Shown: piece after piece, positions 8,533 to 16,913 of the stretch
How the letters are laid out: every line of letters starts with the position of its first letter
How positions within the stretch are numbered: the first letter of the stretch is position 1
Source of the DNA: an uncultured Bacteroidales bacterium
GTDB lineage: Bacteria; Bacteroidota; Bacteroidia; Bacteroidales; UBA932
DNA: 45,606 nucleotides
NCBI GenBank assembly: GCA_949300335.1
Contig: CASGDV010000108.1
Location: 1 to 45,606, forward strand
Direction of reading: 5' to 3'
Position numbers and translations under genes: made by a program
Notes under the pieces: generated by a model
What the model was told of the DNA's origin: nothing
The model's database searches: none
The model's input: only the letters and a program-made list of their open reading frames with translations

Positions 8533-8904
8533 TTACTGTGGGTTGAAAAGTGACCGGGCATCGGCCGAGTGCCAGTGGGAGAATACATTTTCAGAGTCAA
8601 CGTATGCGCTCGTGTTGAAAAACACTGTGGGCAGAAGCACCGATGTGCGCAGGTTGAAAATGACAGGGTGCCCTGCCAGGCGCCATCGGAAAATACCTTC
8701 TTAGTGTCAATGATATGTGTCAATGATATGTGTCAATGGTGCGTGTCAATGGTGCGTGTTAATGGTGCGTGTTAATGCTGCATGTGAATTGTGTGCGTCA
8801 ATGGTGTGCGGCAAAGGTGTCTGGCTATGATATGTGGAGATGGTATGGTGTAATGATATGCAGCAATGGAGTATGGATATTGACATGCGGGTGAGATTGA
8901 AAAG
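8533..8904 (+). repeat. Scattered element tails (GGGTTGAAAA-like)
   Basis: Degenerate copies of the right end of the hairpin elements occur at 8533-8550, 8604-8621, 8642-8660 and 8884-8904, all in plus orientation (ACTGTGGGTTGAAAA, CGCTCGTGTTGAAAA, GATGTGCGCAGGTTGAAAA, CATGCGGGTGAGATTGAAAA). They lack the palindromic centre and left arm. They look like decayed or solo tails of the same family. Confidence 0.5.
8705..8875 (+). repeat. Degenerate 13-bp tandem repeat
   Basis: About thirteen head-to-tail copies of a unit close to TGTCAATGRTRTG. The first copies at 8705, 8718, 8731, 8744, 8757 and 8770 are almost perfect; later ones drift (8783 onward, some 11 or 15 bp). The period is not a multiple of three and no gene reads through. 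Such arrays vary in copy number by slippage. Confidence 0.8.
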
Positions 8905-8912
8905 GTGACGTC

Positions 8913-8943
8913 TTGCACGAAAGGCAAAAAATGACGATATTTG
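8913..8943 (+). promoter_or_regulatory. Promoter of the ridA operon
   Basis: TTG at 8913-8915, a 20-bp spacer, then GATATTTG at 8936-8943 (one mismatch to TAnnTTTG). The expected transcription start near 8950 leaves a leader of about 16 bases before ATG 8966, which argues against the upstream ATG at 8954. Confidence 0.65.
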
Positions 8944-8965
8944 CAGCTTGTAAATGTTAACGGTT

Positions 8966-9340
8966 ATGAAAAGAGTAATTGCGACGCCAAATGCGCCGAA
9001 AGCTGTGGGGCCATATTCTCAGGCAATAGAAGCAAACGGAACACTTTATATTTCAGGACAGATACCTGTAAATCCGAAGGATGGTTCGATACCGGGAACC
9101 ATCGTGGAGCAGACGAGACAGTCACTTGAAAATGTCGGTGCGATTCTGAAGGAAGCCGGAATGGATTATGCCAATGTGGTGAAGACAACGGTTCTTCTGA
9201 ACGATATCGCCGATTTTGCTGAAATGAATGCCGTATATGCCGAATTCTTTACAGGTGACAAACCTGCGAGGGCATGCTATCAGGTGGCAGCTCTGCCATT
9301 GGGCGTAAAGGTTGAGATAGAGGCTGTCGCAGTCAAATAG
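8966..9340 (+). CDS. ridA: RidA family reactive intermediate deaminase
   Basis: A 124-residue protein of the RidA/YjgF family. These proteins hydrolyse reactive enamine/imine intermediates (2-aminoacrylate and relatives) made by PLP enzymes. The family features are visible: the N-terminal APKAVGPYSQAI, LYISGQIPV, and near the end the substrate-carboxylate Arg and flanking residues in KPARACYQVAALPLG followed by VEIEAVAV. ATG 8966 is chosen because RidA proteins start just before such a KRVIAT strand; ATG 8954 is the alternative. It is first in a plus-strand operon that continues with a Wzi-like gene 55 bp downstream. Confidence 0.92.
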   Translation: MKRVIATPNAPKAVGPYSQAIEANGTLYISGQIPVNPKDGSIPGTIVEQTRQSLENVGAILKEAGMDYANVVKTTVLLNDIADFAEMNAVYAEFFTGDKPARACYQVAALPLGVKVEIEAVAVK

Positions 9341-9395
9341 TTTGGGGACAACCAGTCTCATTGGGTGTGAAGTTCATTAAACGTCATTAGGAATC

Positions 9396-10874
9396 ATGAA
9401 GCGGAAAGCATTGGCTCTCTCCCTGTTCTTTCTGGCGGTCGTGTCATCGTTCTTTCTGGCTGCCGTATCATCTGCGGCCCATGACCGGAAGTTCCGTGCC
9501 GACTGGGATATTTCCATGTATGGAACAGTTTCTACGTCAAATGTTTCTCCATTTTGGGCGGTTACAGGCAGAAACGGTATTTTTCCGACATCGGATGGTG
9601 GACTGATGACGGCTGCTGCTGATGTAGTCTATGGTCTTCCTCTGGATTTCAATCTGGTTTCCGGCTTTTCTCTCGCGGCATCAGCGGTTCCGGGAGACTG
9701 GAAGCCGATGGTCGACCGTCTTTATCTCGGAATGGGATGGAAGAATCTCAAACTGGATTTGGGAATGAGGAACAGGCCTGCTGAATTTGAAAATCTGTCT
9801 GTATCCGGCGGCAATATCATCTGGTCCGGAAATTCCAGAAATGTTCCGGGAATCAATCTTTATTCCGATTATATCCATGTGGACAGAAAACGTATTTTTG
9901 CGTTCAGGTTCAGTTTCGGTAATTATCAGATGATTGACAACAGATATGTCGAAAGACCTCTTCTGATGGAGAGGTCTCTTGATGTGAAGTTCGCTCTCGG
10001 AAGCCGTGTGGACCTTAAAATGGGAATCGGAATGTGGAGCCAGTGGGCCGGTGTGTCTCCGAAATACGGACAGCAGCCTCATGATTTTATGGATTTTATT
10101 CGTGTAGCTCTGGGCATGAGCGGAGGTTCCGATGCGACTGAAAGCGATCAGATAAACGCTTTGGGAAATCACCTCGGACGTGAGGTAATCAGGGTCGACT
10201 GGAAGGCTGACGATTTTACCATGTCGTTCCAGCATGATATCCCGTTTGACGATGGTTCAGGAATGGGTTTCCAGAATTTCCCGGACGGTATAAATACGGT
10301 ACTGTTCTCATTCAACAGGAAAAACAGGTGGGTTTCCGACATCTTGTATGAATTCGTGTTCACGAAAAGTCAGTCAGGAGCATTGCATGACAGGCCTGCG
10401 AAGGATGGAGAGAAGCCTGATTTGGAAAACGGACATGTCGTTTTGGGAGGAAATGACAACTATTTCAATAACGGGGAATACAAGACGGCCTGGACATATT
10501 ACGGAAGGACAATAGGCATACCTCTTTTTACTCCGGCAAAGCCCGGTGAGGACGGTGTGGTTTACGGTGTTGTGAACAACAGGGTGGTAGCACATCATTT
10601 CGGTATGAAAGGAATGGTGGCCAGAAAGATACCTTACAGGTTTCTTTTTACCTACAGCAGGAATTTCGGCTGTTATTATCAGCGTGAAGATAGATTCAAG
10701 TCCGTACCGGAGCAGTTTTCCGTTGCTCTTGAGGGTGAACTGCCAAGGGTGCACAAGCATTTCCCGGTCGCTGTCGGACTGGGACTTTATGCTGATTGGG
10801 GCCGTCTGCTGCCGGAATCTTATGGTATGACCTTGAGACTTTCATATGCCGGTTCCTGTAAATCGAAAAGATAA
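9396..10874 (+). CDS. Wzi-like capsule assembly outer-membrane protein
   Basis: A 492-residue protein with a signal peptide (two hydrophobic FFLA repeats, ending SSAA near residue 28) followed by alternating amphipathic strands typical of an outer-membrane beta barrel. Motifs of the Bacteroidota Wzi/capsule assembly family are present, notably GGNDNYFNNGEYKTAWTYYG and VNNRVVAHHFGMKG in the C-terminal half. E. coli Wzi is an outer-membrane lectin that attaches group 1 capsule. No capsule synthesis genes are nearby, so the ligand here is open. The next gene starts 2 bp after its stop, so the two are probably translationally coupled. Confidence 0.8.
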   Translation: MKRKALALSLFFLAVVSSFFLAAVSSAAHDRKFRADWDISMYGTVSTSNVSPFWAVTGRNGIFPTSDGGLMTAAADVVYGLPLDFNLVSGFSLAASAVPGDWKPMVDRLYLGMGWKNLKLDLGMRNRPAEFENLSVSGGNIIWSGNSRNVPGINLYSDYIHVDRKRIFAFRFSFGNYQMIDNRYVERPLLMERSLDVKFALGSRVDLKMGIGMWSQWAGVSPKYGQQPHDFMDFIRVALGMSGGSDATESDQINALGNHLGREVIRVDWKADDFTMSFQHDIPFDDGSGMGFQNFPDGINTVLFSFNRKNRWVSDILYEFVFTKSQSGALHDRPAKDGEKPDLENGHVVLGGNDNYFNNGEYKTAWTYYGRTIGIPLFTPAKPGEDGVVYGVVNNRVVAHHFGMKGMVARKIPYRFLFTYSRNFGCYYQREDRFKSVPEQFSVALEGELPRVHKHFPVAVGLGLYADWGRLLPESYGMTLRLSYAGSCKSKR

Positions 10875-10876
10875 GG

Positions 10877-13138
10877 ATGGATAGAAAAACAATCATAACA
10901 TGCATTGTTGCCATTGCGGTTCTTCTGACAGGAGTGGTAGTGGCTGTCGTGTTTCTTTACTCGGGCCTTGACAGGAAAAATTCCGGGAACAGGGAACTTC
11001 TTTCCGACGGACGTTTCCGCCTGATGCATGCCGTTCCTTCCGATGCATTGCTGGTAATGAGGTTTTCAGACATGCAGTCGGCGGCGGATGTACTGGCTGA
11101 TTCCAGCTCATTTTCCTATAATCTTTCCGGAAGAAACGTCAAGAACAGGTTTTCAGCCTTCATGGTTTCTCTCAGGAAAGGAAAAAATCCGTTGAAACCT
11201 TCGGAAACTGTGATATCCCTGCATTATAACGGCGATCTTGCTCCGCTGATGATTCTGGATGCAGGAAGGGCGGATGAAACACCTTCCAGGTCGGCTGAAG
11301 AATTCATGACCATGGCAGTTGAGGCCGGTTTGTATGCGGAATATCTGAATTGCGGGGAATGTGCCGCTAATGATTATCTCAGGAAAAGGGGACTTGTTAT
11401 TGTGTCTTCTTCCGATGTTCTGGTCAAATCGTCACAAAGACACATTTCGGAAGGAATTTCAGTCATGGATTCGGAAGGATTTGCTGAAGTTGCGGGTACG
11501 GTCCAGGGGAGCAGCATGGTTTTCGTTTCCAACAGGAATATCGGAAAGATAATGAACAGGATAATGCCGCGCAAATATGCTTCATATTCGGATTTTCTGA
11601 AGAGAACAGGGCACTGGACGGCAATGACGGTAGATGAATCATCGGGAAAATCCTTTTCCTTGAGCGGATTCATGTCATGTGCCGATTCGAATTCGGATTT
11701 TCAGAATGTTTTCGAAGGCATGGCTCCTTCTGCGGTGAAGATAGCCGGTGTTCTTCCTTCCCGTACGATATTTTTCACTTCTCTGCCGGTTGCTGACGCG
11801 AAAGCGTATATCGATGCATACGAGAAATTCTCGGATGCTAAGGGAGGACTCGGAAAATTCCTGTCGAAAAGGGATGAACTGGCAAAGGCTGCCGGTATAT
11901 CGCCCAAGAAGTGGGCGGAGGCTTTGAATATTGATGAAATCGGTTATGCCGCCTTCGATTCCGGGGCTTCTGTTTATGAATTGTCATGTTTTCATGTCCG
12001 GGAAACATCTCTGGATGCAATGTTTCCTGAAATCGGAAAGATCAAGGATTACAAACCTGCAGTACATGATTTCAAATATTCCGGTTTCATGGAAAGTCTG
12101 TTCGGGAAACTGTTCGGTCTGAAAGACCAGTCATGTTATACGTATACGGACGGTTGGATAGTGTCAGGAAGCCGCGAGTCTGTTGAGAAATTCATTGAAG
12201 AGAATGCCTCTGGGAAGTCATTGAAGACTTATCTCACCGACACTGGACTTTATGACAGGCTTTTTTCAAAATCGGTATATGTCAGGTCTTATTTTTCAAT
12301 AAAGGATGCCGGCAGTTTTCTTGAAACATTCTTCAAAAAGGATTATGCGGATGCATTGAAGGAGGCTTTATACGGTTATTCCGAAGCCGTGGTATCGTTT
12401 GAGATAAGGGATGACAGGAAAGCCGGGCTTGTTGACATCGATTTCATGAGGGTCAGGAATGCTCCTGTAAAACTTTCCGTTTCTGATAAGGATACCATCG
12501 TGAATGTGCCTTCCGGACCTTTCCCAGTGAAAAACTCCGGTACCGGCAGGATGAACAGATTCCTGCAGCAGGAAAATCTGTATCTTTGCCTTCAGGAGGA
12601 AAACGGCAAGGGTATCTGGGCCGTACCTTTTGACGGGAAATTGTGCGGACGTGCCGGTACTGTTGATTATTTTGCCAACGGAAAACTTCAGATTATGTTT
12701 GCATCCGGTTCTAAAATATATCTGATAGACCGTCTCGGAAGGTTTGTGAGTCCGTTTCCTCTGGATCTCGGAAAAGAAGTATTGCTGGGGCCGGACATTT
12801 ATGATTTCAATGGTAAAAGGAAGTACAATATCATGGTACTTCATAAGGACAATACTGTGAGGATGTATAATCTTCAGGGAAAGGTTCCTGCACAATGGAA
12901 AGATATAACGGCACCAGAAACGATAAAGGATCTTCCGGAACGTATTGTCGCAGGAGGAAAATCATATTGGGTGGTGAGAACTTCCATCCAGACTCTTATA
13001 TTCGGATTCTACGGCGGTACTCCTCTTACCGACTTCAAGGGAGACGACATGATCCGCAACGACAGTCCGGTGCTGGTCAACGGCTCGTCTGTAGAGGTTG
13101 TGGCCCATGATGGGAAAAAACGTGTAATAAAATTATAA
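10877..13138 (+). CDS. Large membrane-anchored protein of unknown function
   Basis: I do not recognise this 753-residue protein with certainty. It has a short cytoplasmic start, one membrane helix (about 6-28: TCIVAIAVLLTGVVVAVVFLY) and a long periplasmic part. The first 550 residues have the alternating strand/helix look of DUF3352-type proteins, with repeated phrases such as VPSDALLVMRFSD and LPSRTIFFTSLPVADAKAYI. The last 170 residues consist of short beta repeats (IYLIDRLGRFVSPFPLDLG, NIMVLHKDNTVRMYNLQGK), suggesting a small propeller-like domain. It sits 2 bp after the Wzi-like gene and 24 bp before an acyl-CoA synthetase, which points to an envelope role. Confidence 0.7.
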   Translation: MDRKTIITCIVAIAVLLTGVVVAVVFLYSGLDRKNSGNRELLSDGRFRLMHAVPSDALLVMRFSDMQSAADVLADSSSFSYNLSGRNVKNRFSAFMVSLRKGKNPLKPSETVISLHYNGDLAPLMILDAGRADETPSRSAEEFMTMAVEAGLYAEYLNCGECAANDYLRKRGLVIVSSSDVLVKSSQRHISEGISVMDSEGFAEVAGTVQGSSMVFVSNRNIGKIMNRIMPRKYASYSDFLKRTGHWTAMTVDESSGKSFSLSGFMSCADSNSDFQNVFEGMAPSAVKIAGVLPSRTIFFTSLPVADAKAYIDAYEKFSDAKGGLGKFLSKRDELAKAAGISPKKWAEALNIDEIGYAAFDSGASVYELSCFHVRETSLDAMFPEIGKIKDYKPAVHDFKYSGFMESLFGKLFGLKDQSCYTYTDGWIVSGSRESVEKFIEENASGKSLKTYLTDTGLYDRLFSKSVYVRSYFSIKDAGSFLETFFKKDYADALKEALYGYSEAVVSFEIRDDRKAGLVDIDFMRVRNAPVKLSVSDKDTIVNVPSGPFPVKNSGTGRMNRFLQQENLYLCLQEENGKGIWAVPFDGKLCGRAGTVDYFANGKLQIMFASGSKIYLIDRLGRFVSPFPLDLGKEVLLGPDIYDFNGKRKYNIMVLHKDNTVRMYNLQGKVPAQWKDITAPETIKDLPERIVAGGKSYWVVRTSIQTLIFGFYGGTPLTDFKGDDMIRNDSPVLVNGSSVEVVAHDGKKRVIKL

Positions 13139-13162
13139 ACTTAAGATTTTTAACTGATTGTT

Positions 13163-14821
13163 ATGGAATTCACTTCGGTAAACAAAATTTACGAGAAAAG
13201 TTTCAAGGAAAACTGGGACCGTCCCGCCTTGTCAAATTATCAGGGAGTAACCCTTCATTACAGGGATGTTGCGAGGCGTATTGCAAAAATACATATCATA
13301 TATGAGAATTGCGGCCTCAAGAAAGGAGACAAAGTAGCGATATGCTCGAGGAATCAGGCAAACTGGGGAGTGTCTTTTTTGTCAGTGCTTACCTATGGAG
13401 CTGTGCCTGTGCCTATCCTTCATGAGTTCAAAGCAGGCAACATCCATCATCTTGTCAATCATTCGGAGGCAAAGATTCTTTTTGTCGACGACGTTGTATG
13501 GGAAGGCCTGACAGAAACTGAAATGCCTGAATTGCAGGCGGTCGTGCAGATTAATACATTTCATCTTCTTTATGCCAAGACCGAGCATATAAGACAGACC
13601 AGGGAGCATTTGAATGAACTCTTCGGTAAGAAATATCCGATGAATTTTACCCAGGATTGTCTGAATTATTACGAGGATTCTGCTGATGAACTTGCATTGA
13701 TCAATTACACTTCGGGGACTTCGGGATTTTCAAAGGGTGTGATGATACCTTACAGGGCTTTGTTTTCAAATATCAAATTCGCAAACAAGGTCTTGCCGGG
13801 CATTTGCAATACATCCAATGTTGTGGCCATGCTTCCTTCCGCACATATGTACGGAATGATGTTCGAACTTCTTTTTGAACTTACAGTCGGGGCGCATGTG
13901 CATTTCCTGACGAGGGTGCCGAGTCCGAAAATCATTATGCAGGCTTTGGCCGAGGTCAAGCCGGATATAGTCATAGCCGTACCTCTTATTATCGAGAAAG
14001 TTTACAAGAACAAGCTCAAGCCTATTCTTGAAAAGGGAGGAATCAAGTTCATGATGAAGCTCCCGGGTCTTGACCAGGTTATCATGAAGAAGATATGTAC
14101 GGAATTGAGAGAGGCTTTCGGCGGCCGTTTTGAAGAAGTCATAATAGGAGGCGCCGCTTTCAACAAGGAGGTAGAGTCATTCTTCAAGAAGATCAATTTT
14201 CCTTATACTGTAGGTTATGGAATGACGGAGTGTGCTCCTATTATAACTTATGATGATTGGAAAACTGCCAAAGAATTTTCTTGTGGAAAGGTTGCTCCGA
14301 ATATTGAAATAAAGATAGACTCACCGGATCCGGAACAGATACCCGGTGAGGTGATGGTTCGCGGAATGAATGTTTTCCTCGGTTATTACAAGAATGAGGA
14401 GGCTACAAGAAGCGTCTTTACGGATGACGGATGGTTCAGGACAGGTGATATGGGTATAATGGACAAGGATGGATATCTGTTTCTCAGAGGACGTTCGAAA
14501 TGTATGATTCTGGGGCCTTCAGGACAGAACATATATCCGGAGGAAATAGAGTCGGTAGTTAACAATATGCCTTATGTCATAGATTCCCTCGTTGTGGAGG
14601 ATAAGGGCGGACTTACGGCCATAATCTATCCTGATTTTCATCAGGGAGAAGTGGACGGCCTTTCAAGGACGGAACTTGAAAAATATCTTAACCAGTCTCT
14701 TGTCGTTACCAATAAGGAACTGCCTAACTATGCGAGAATAAGCAAGATTGAGATTCTTCCGGAGGATTTCGAAAGGACGCCGAAGAGGAGTATCAAGAGG
14801 TATCTGTATCAGAGGAACTAA
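13163..14821 (+). CDS. AMP-binding long-chain acyl-CoA synthetase-like enzyme
   Basis: A 552-residue ANL-superfamily adenylating enzyme, expected to activate a carboxylate (probably a fatty acid) with ATP and then CoA. The phosphate-binding loop YTSGTSGFSKG is at 182-192, the adenine-binding motif is GYGMTE, the hinge region follows WFRTGDMG and RGRSKCMI, and the C-terminal lysine lies in RTPKRSIKRYL. The length matches bacterial FadD-type ligases lacking a membrane anchor. It forms an operon with the upstream unknown protein and with the dCMP deaminase gene, whose ATG comes one base after its stop. The exact substrate cannot be read from the sequence. Confidence 0.85.
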   Translation: MEFTSVNKIYEKSFKENWDRPALSNYQGVTLHYRDVARRIAKIHIIYENCGLKKGDKVAICSRNQANWGVSFLSVLTYGAVPVPILHEFKAGNIHHLVNHSEAKILFVDDVVWEGLTETEMPELQAVVQINTFHLLYAKTEHIRQTREHLNELFGKKYPMNFTQDCLNYYEDSADELALINYTSGTSGFSKGVMIPYRALFSNIKFANKVLPGICNTSNVVAMLPSAHMYGMMFELLFELTVGAHVHFLTRVPSPKIIMQALAEVKPDIVIAVPLIIEKVYKNKLKPILEKGGIKFMMKLPGLDQVIMKKICTELREAFGGRFEEVIIGGAAFNKEVESFFKKINFPYTVGYGMTECAPIITYDDWKTAKEFSCGKVAPNIEIKIDSPDPEQIPGEVMVRGMNVFLGYYKNEEATRSVFTDDGWFRTGDMGIMDKDGYLFLRGRSKCMILGPSGQNIYPEEIESVVNNMPYVIDSLVVEDKGGLTAIIYPDFHQGEVDGLSRTELEKYLNQSLVVTNKELPNYARISKIEILPEDFERTPKRSIKRYLYQRN

Positions 14822-14822
14822 A

Positions 14823-15227
14823 ATGGAAAAATTTGATCAGAAATATCTGGAAATGGCTGCAGTATGGGCCAAGAACTCATACTGCAGGCGTCGCCAGGTC
14901 GGGGCCCTTCTTGTGAAGGACAAGATGATAATATCGGACGGATATAATGGCACTCCTTCCGGATTCGAAAATATCTGTGAAGACGAGAACGGTATAACCA
15001 AGCCTTATGTGCTTCATGCGGAAGCGAATGCCATAACAAAGGTGGCAAAGTCCGGAAATAGCAGTGAAGGTGCTACACTTTATGTCACTGCCGCTCCTTG
15101 TCTGGAGTGTGCGAAGCTGATAATACAGGCGGGTGTCAAGAGGGTGGTATATCACGATGAATATCGTCTTACCGACGGAGTCGATTTGCTTAAAAGGGCA
15201 GGAATCATTGTTGAAAAAGTTGATTGA
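14823..15227 (+). CDS. dCMP deaminase family protein
   Basis: A 134-residue zinc deaminase with HAEANA and PCLECAK as the zinc-ligand and catalytic motifs, and an N-terminal YCRRRQVGALLVKD, all typical of dCMP deaminases (ComEB-like), which produce dUMP for thymidylate synthesis. A longer frame begins at 14748 inside the ligase gene, but its extra 25 residues are arginine-rich shadow sequence. ATG 14823, one base after the ligase stop, is the natural start. The stop overlaps the ATG of the next gene by one base. Confidence 0.88.
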   Translation: MEKFDQKYLEMAAVWAKNSYCRRRQVGALLVKDKMIISDGYNGTPSGFENICEDENGITKPYVLHAEANAITKVAKSGNSSEGATLYVTAAPCLECAKLIIQAGVKRVVYHDEYRLTDGVDLLKRAGIIVEKVD

Positions 15228-16819
15228 TGATGAAAAGAGGCGGATTAATTTTTTATGTGGCAATACTGGGAATAGTTATAGGTGTGTTGCTCTCGATGTT
15301 ATGTTTTTCCGTATGGCGCAAGTATGCCAGACTGAATGCCGAATACGGGGAATGGAGGAAACTGAATCTGATCCTGGAACAGGTGGAACAGAATTATGTT
15401 GATACCATAGATGTCAGGAAGATGACGGACGCCGCAGTAGAGGCTGCATTGTCAAAACTTGATCCGCATTCCGTTTATCTGCCTCCCGTTGACCTTGAGA
15501 AGGCTGAAACCGAACTTGCAGGAAACTTCGAAGGTATAGGAATACAATTCAATGTGCCGAATGATACGGCAATAGTCCTGAGCGTAATTTCCGGAGGTCC
15601 TTCGGAACGGGCCGGACTGCTCCAGGGAGACCGGATCATCAAGGTGGATGACAAGGTGATTGCCGGAGTGAAGACCCCGCAGGATACCATGGTCAAATAT
15701 ATGAAGGGGCCTTCAGGTTCCAAGGTGAATATTCTCGTGAACCGTTCGGGGACTTCGATTCCTTTTGAAATAACCAGAGGTAAAATACCTGTAAACAGTA
15801 TCGATGCCGCATTCATGGTAAATGATACGACCGGTTATATAAAGTTGTCCAAATTTACAAGAACGACATTCAAGGAGTTCCGGGAAGCTACCTCAGATCT
15901 TCTTGATAAGGGCATGACGAAACTTATTTTCGATTTGAGACGGAATACAGGCGGATATTTCGATCAGGCTTATCTGTTGAGCAATGAATTTCTCAAAAGG
16001 GGAGACAATGTCGTATATATGGAAGGCCTGCACAGGAAAAGAGAGGATCTGAAGGCAGACGGTTCAGGACGTCTCAAGGATATCAGGCTGTCCGTATTGA
16101 TAGATGAAGCATCGGCTTCATCGAGCGAGATATTTGCAGGGGCAATCCAGGATAATGACAGGGGAGTGATAATAGGAAGACGTTCTTTCGGCAAGGGCCT
16201 TGTTCAGGAACCTGTAAATTTCACTGACGGTTCAGGAATCAGACTTACCGTAGCCCGTTTCCATACCCCTTCAGGACGCTGCATACAGAAACCGTATTCA
16301 GATGATTATGCCTATGACATATATGAGCGTTATGCTCATGGTGAGATGACAGAGGCTGACAGTATAAAGATAGATAAAAGTGTTGAATATCATACGGTAG
16401 GCGGAAGAGTTGTGTATGGCGGAGGCGGTATAATCCCTGATGTCTTTGTTCCGGTCGATACAACCAAGGCCACGAAGTTTTTCCTCGAATGTGACAGGAA
16501 AGCGCTTACCGTACGTTTTGCTTCATCCGTATTTGACAAATACCGGAATTCGCTCCCGAAGATAGATAATTATGACCGGCTGCTCGAATGGCTGGATTCC
16601 GTGGATCTTGAATCCGGTTTCCTGTCCTATGCGGCGGCAAACGGTGTCACTGCCACGGACGGGGAGTGGGAAGAGACTGCTGTGTATATGATGCCGCAGA
16701 TCAGGGCTTTGATCGGAAGATATTCCAAACTGGATGATGAGGCGTTCTACAGGCTTTATATGGATATTGATGACATGTTGTCCGTAGCTGTTAATGATTC
16801 CGGTGTCGTTCAGTTATAG
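15227..16819 (+). CDS. S41 family C-terminal processing protease (CtpA-like)
   Basis: A protein of about 530 residues with an N-terminal membrane anchor (about 8-30), a linker containing LDPHSVYLPP, and a PDZ domain (about 100-180, GIGIQFNV and GLLQGDRIIKVDD). The S41 catalytic core follows, with the nucleophile in DEASASSSEIFAG (Ser at about 298-300) and the general base Lys at about 323 in SFGKGLVQ. Such proteases cleave periplasmic proteins from their C-terminus. The start overlaps the dCMP deaminase stop (TGATGATG); ATG 15227 or 15230 is possible. It is the last gene of the ridA operon and faces the convergent TonB-like gene. Confidence 0.9.
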   Translation: MMKRGGLIFYVAILGIVIGVLLSMLCFSVWRKYARLNAEYGEWRKLNLILEQVEQNYVDTIDVRKMTDAAVEAALSKLDPHSVYLPPVDLEKAETELAGNFEGIGIQFNVPNDTAIVLSVISGGPSERAGLLQGDRIIKVDDKVIAGVKTPQDTMVKYMKGPSGSKVNILVNRSGTSIPFEITRGKIPVNSIDAAFMVNDTTGYIKLSKFTRTTFKEFREATSDLLDKGMTKLIFDLRRNTGGYFDQAYLLSNEFLKRGDNVVYMEGLHRKREDLKADGSGRLKDIRLSVLIDEASASSSEIFAGAIQDNDRGVIIGRRSFGKGLVQEPVNFTDGSGIRLTVARFHTPSGRCIQKPYSDDYAYDIYERYAHGEMTEADSIKIDKSVEYHTVGGRVVYGGGGIIPDVFVPVDTTKATKFFLECDRKALTVRFASSVFDKYRNSLPKIDNYDRLLEWLDSVDLESGFLSYAAANGVTATDGEWEETAVYMMPQIRALIGRYSKLDDEAFYRLYMDIDDMLSVAVNDSGVVQL

Positions 16820-16913
16820 TGTAGTTGTCCTGATTCCCAGTCATCGGTAAGGCAGAAGAAAGTTTCCCGGGCGTTTCCTGACTATGGCCTGAAATTGTGA
16901 TTCCGGCAGACTG

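Larger units (their letters stand above)
8119..8912. other. Gene-free repeat-rich intergenic region
   Basis: Roughly 800 bp lie between the tRNA-Arg terminator and the ridA promoter. No reading frame here has recognisable protein features. It holds three related hairpin elements (8203-8510), several further copies of their 3' tail (GGGTTGAAAA-like), and a degenerate 13-bp tandem repeat (8705-8875). Neighbouring intergenic regions are usually under 200 bp, so this one stands out in both size and content. Confidence 0.75.

Noticed and set aside
8084-8775. Small open frames in the repeat region (for example 8084-8317, 8569-8775, 8478-8723 minus)
   Set aside because: They read through hairpin arms and tandem repeats, show no domain-like composition and lack promoters.
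8492-8904. CRISPR array formed by the GGGTTGAAAA repeats
   Set aside because: Repeats are short and divergent, intervals vary from 39 to 243 bp, and no cas gene is present in the window.
14748-14822. Extended dCMP deaminase start inside the ligase gene
   Set aside because: The added residues are Arg-rich shadow of the ligase C-terminus and the ATG after the ligase stop fits the family start.
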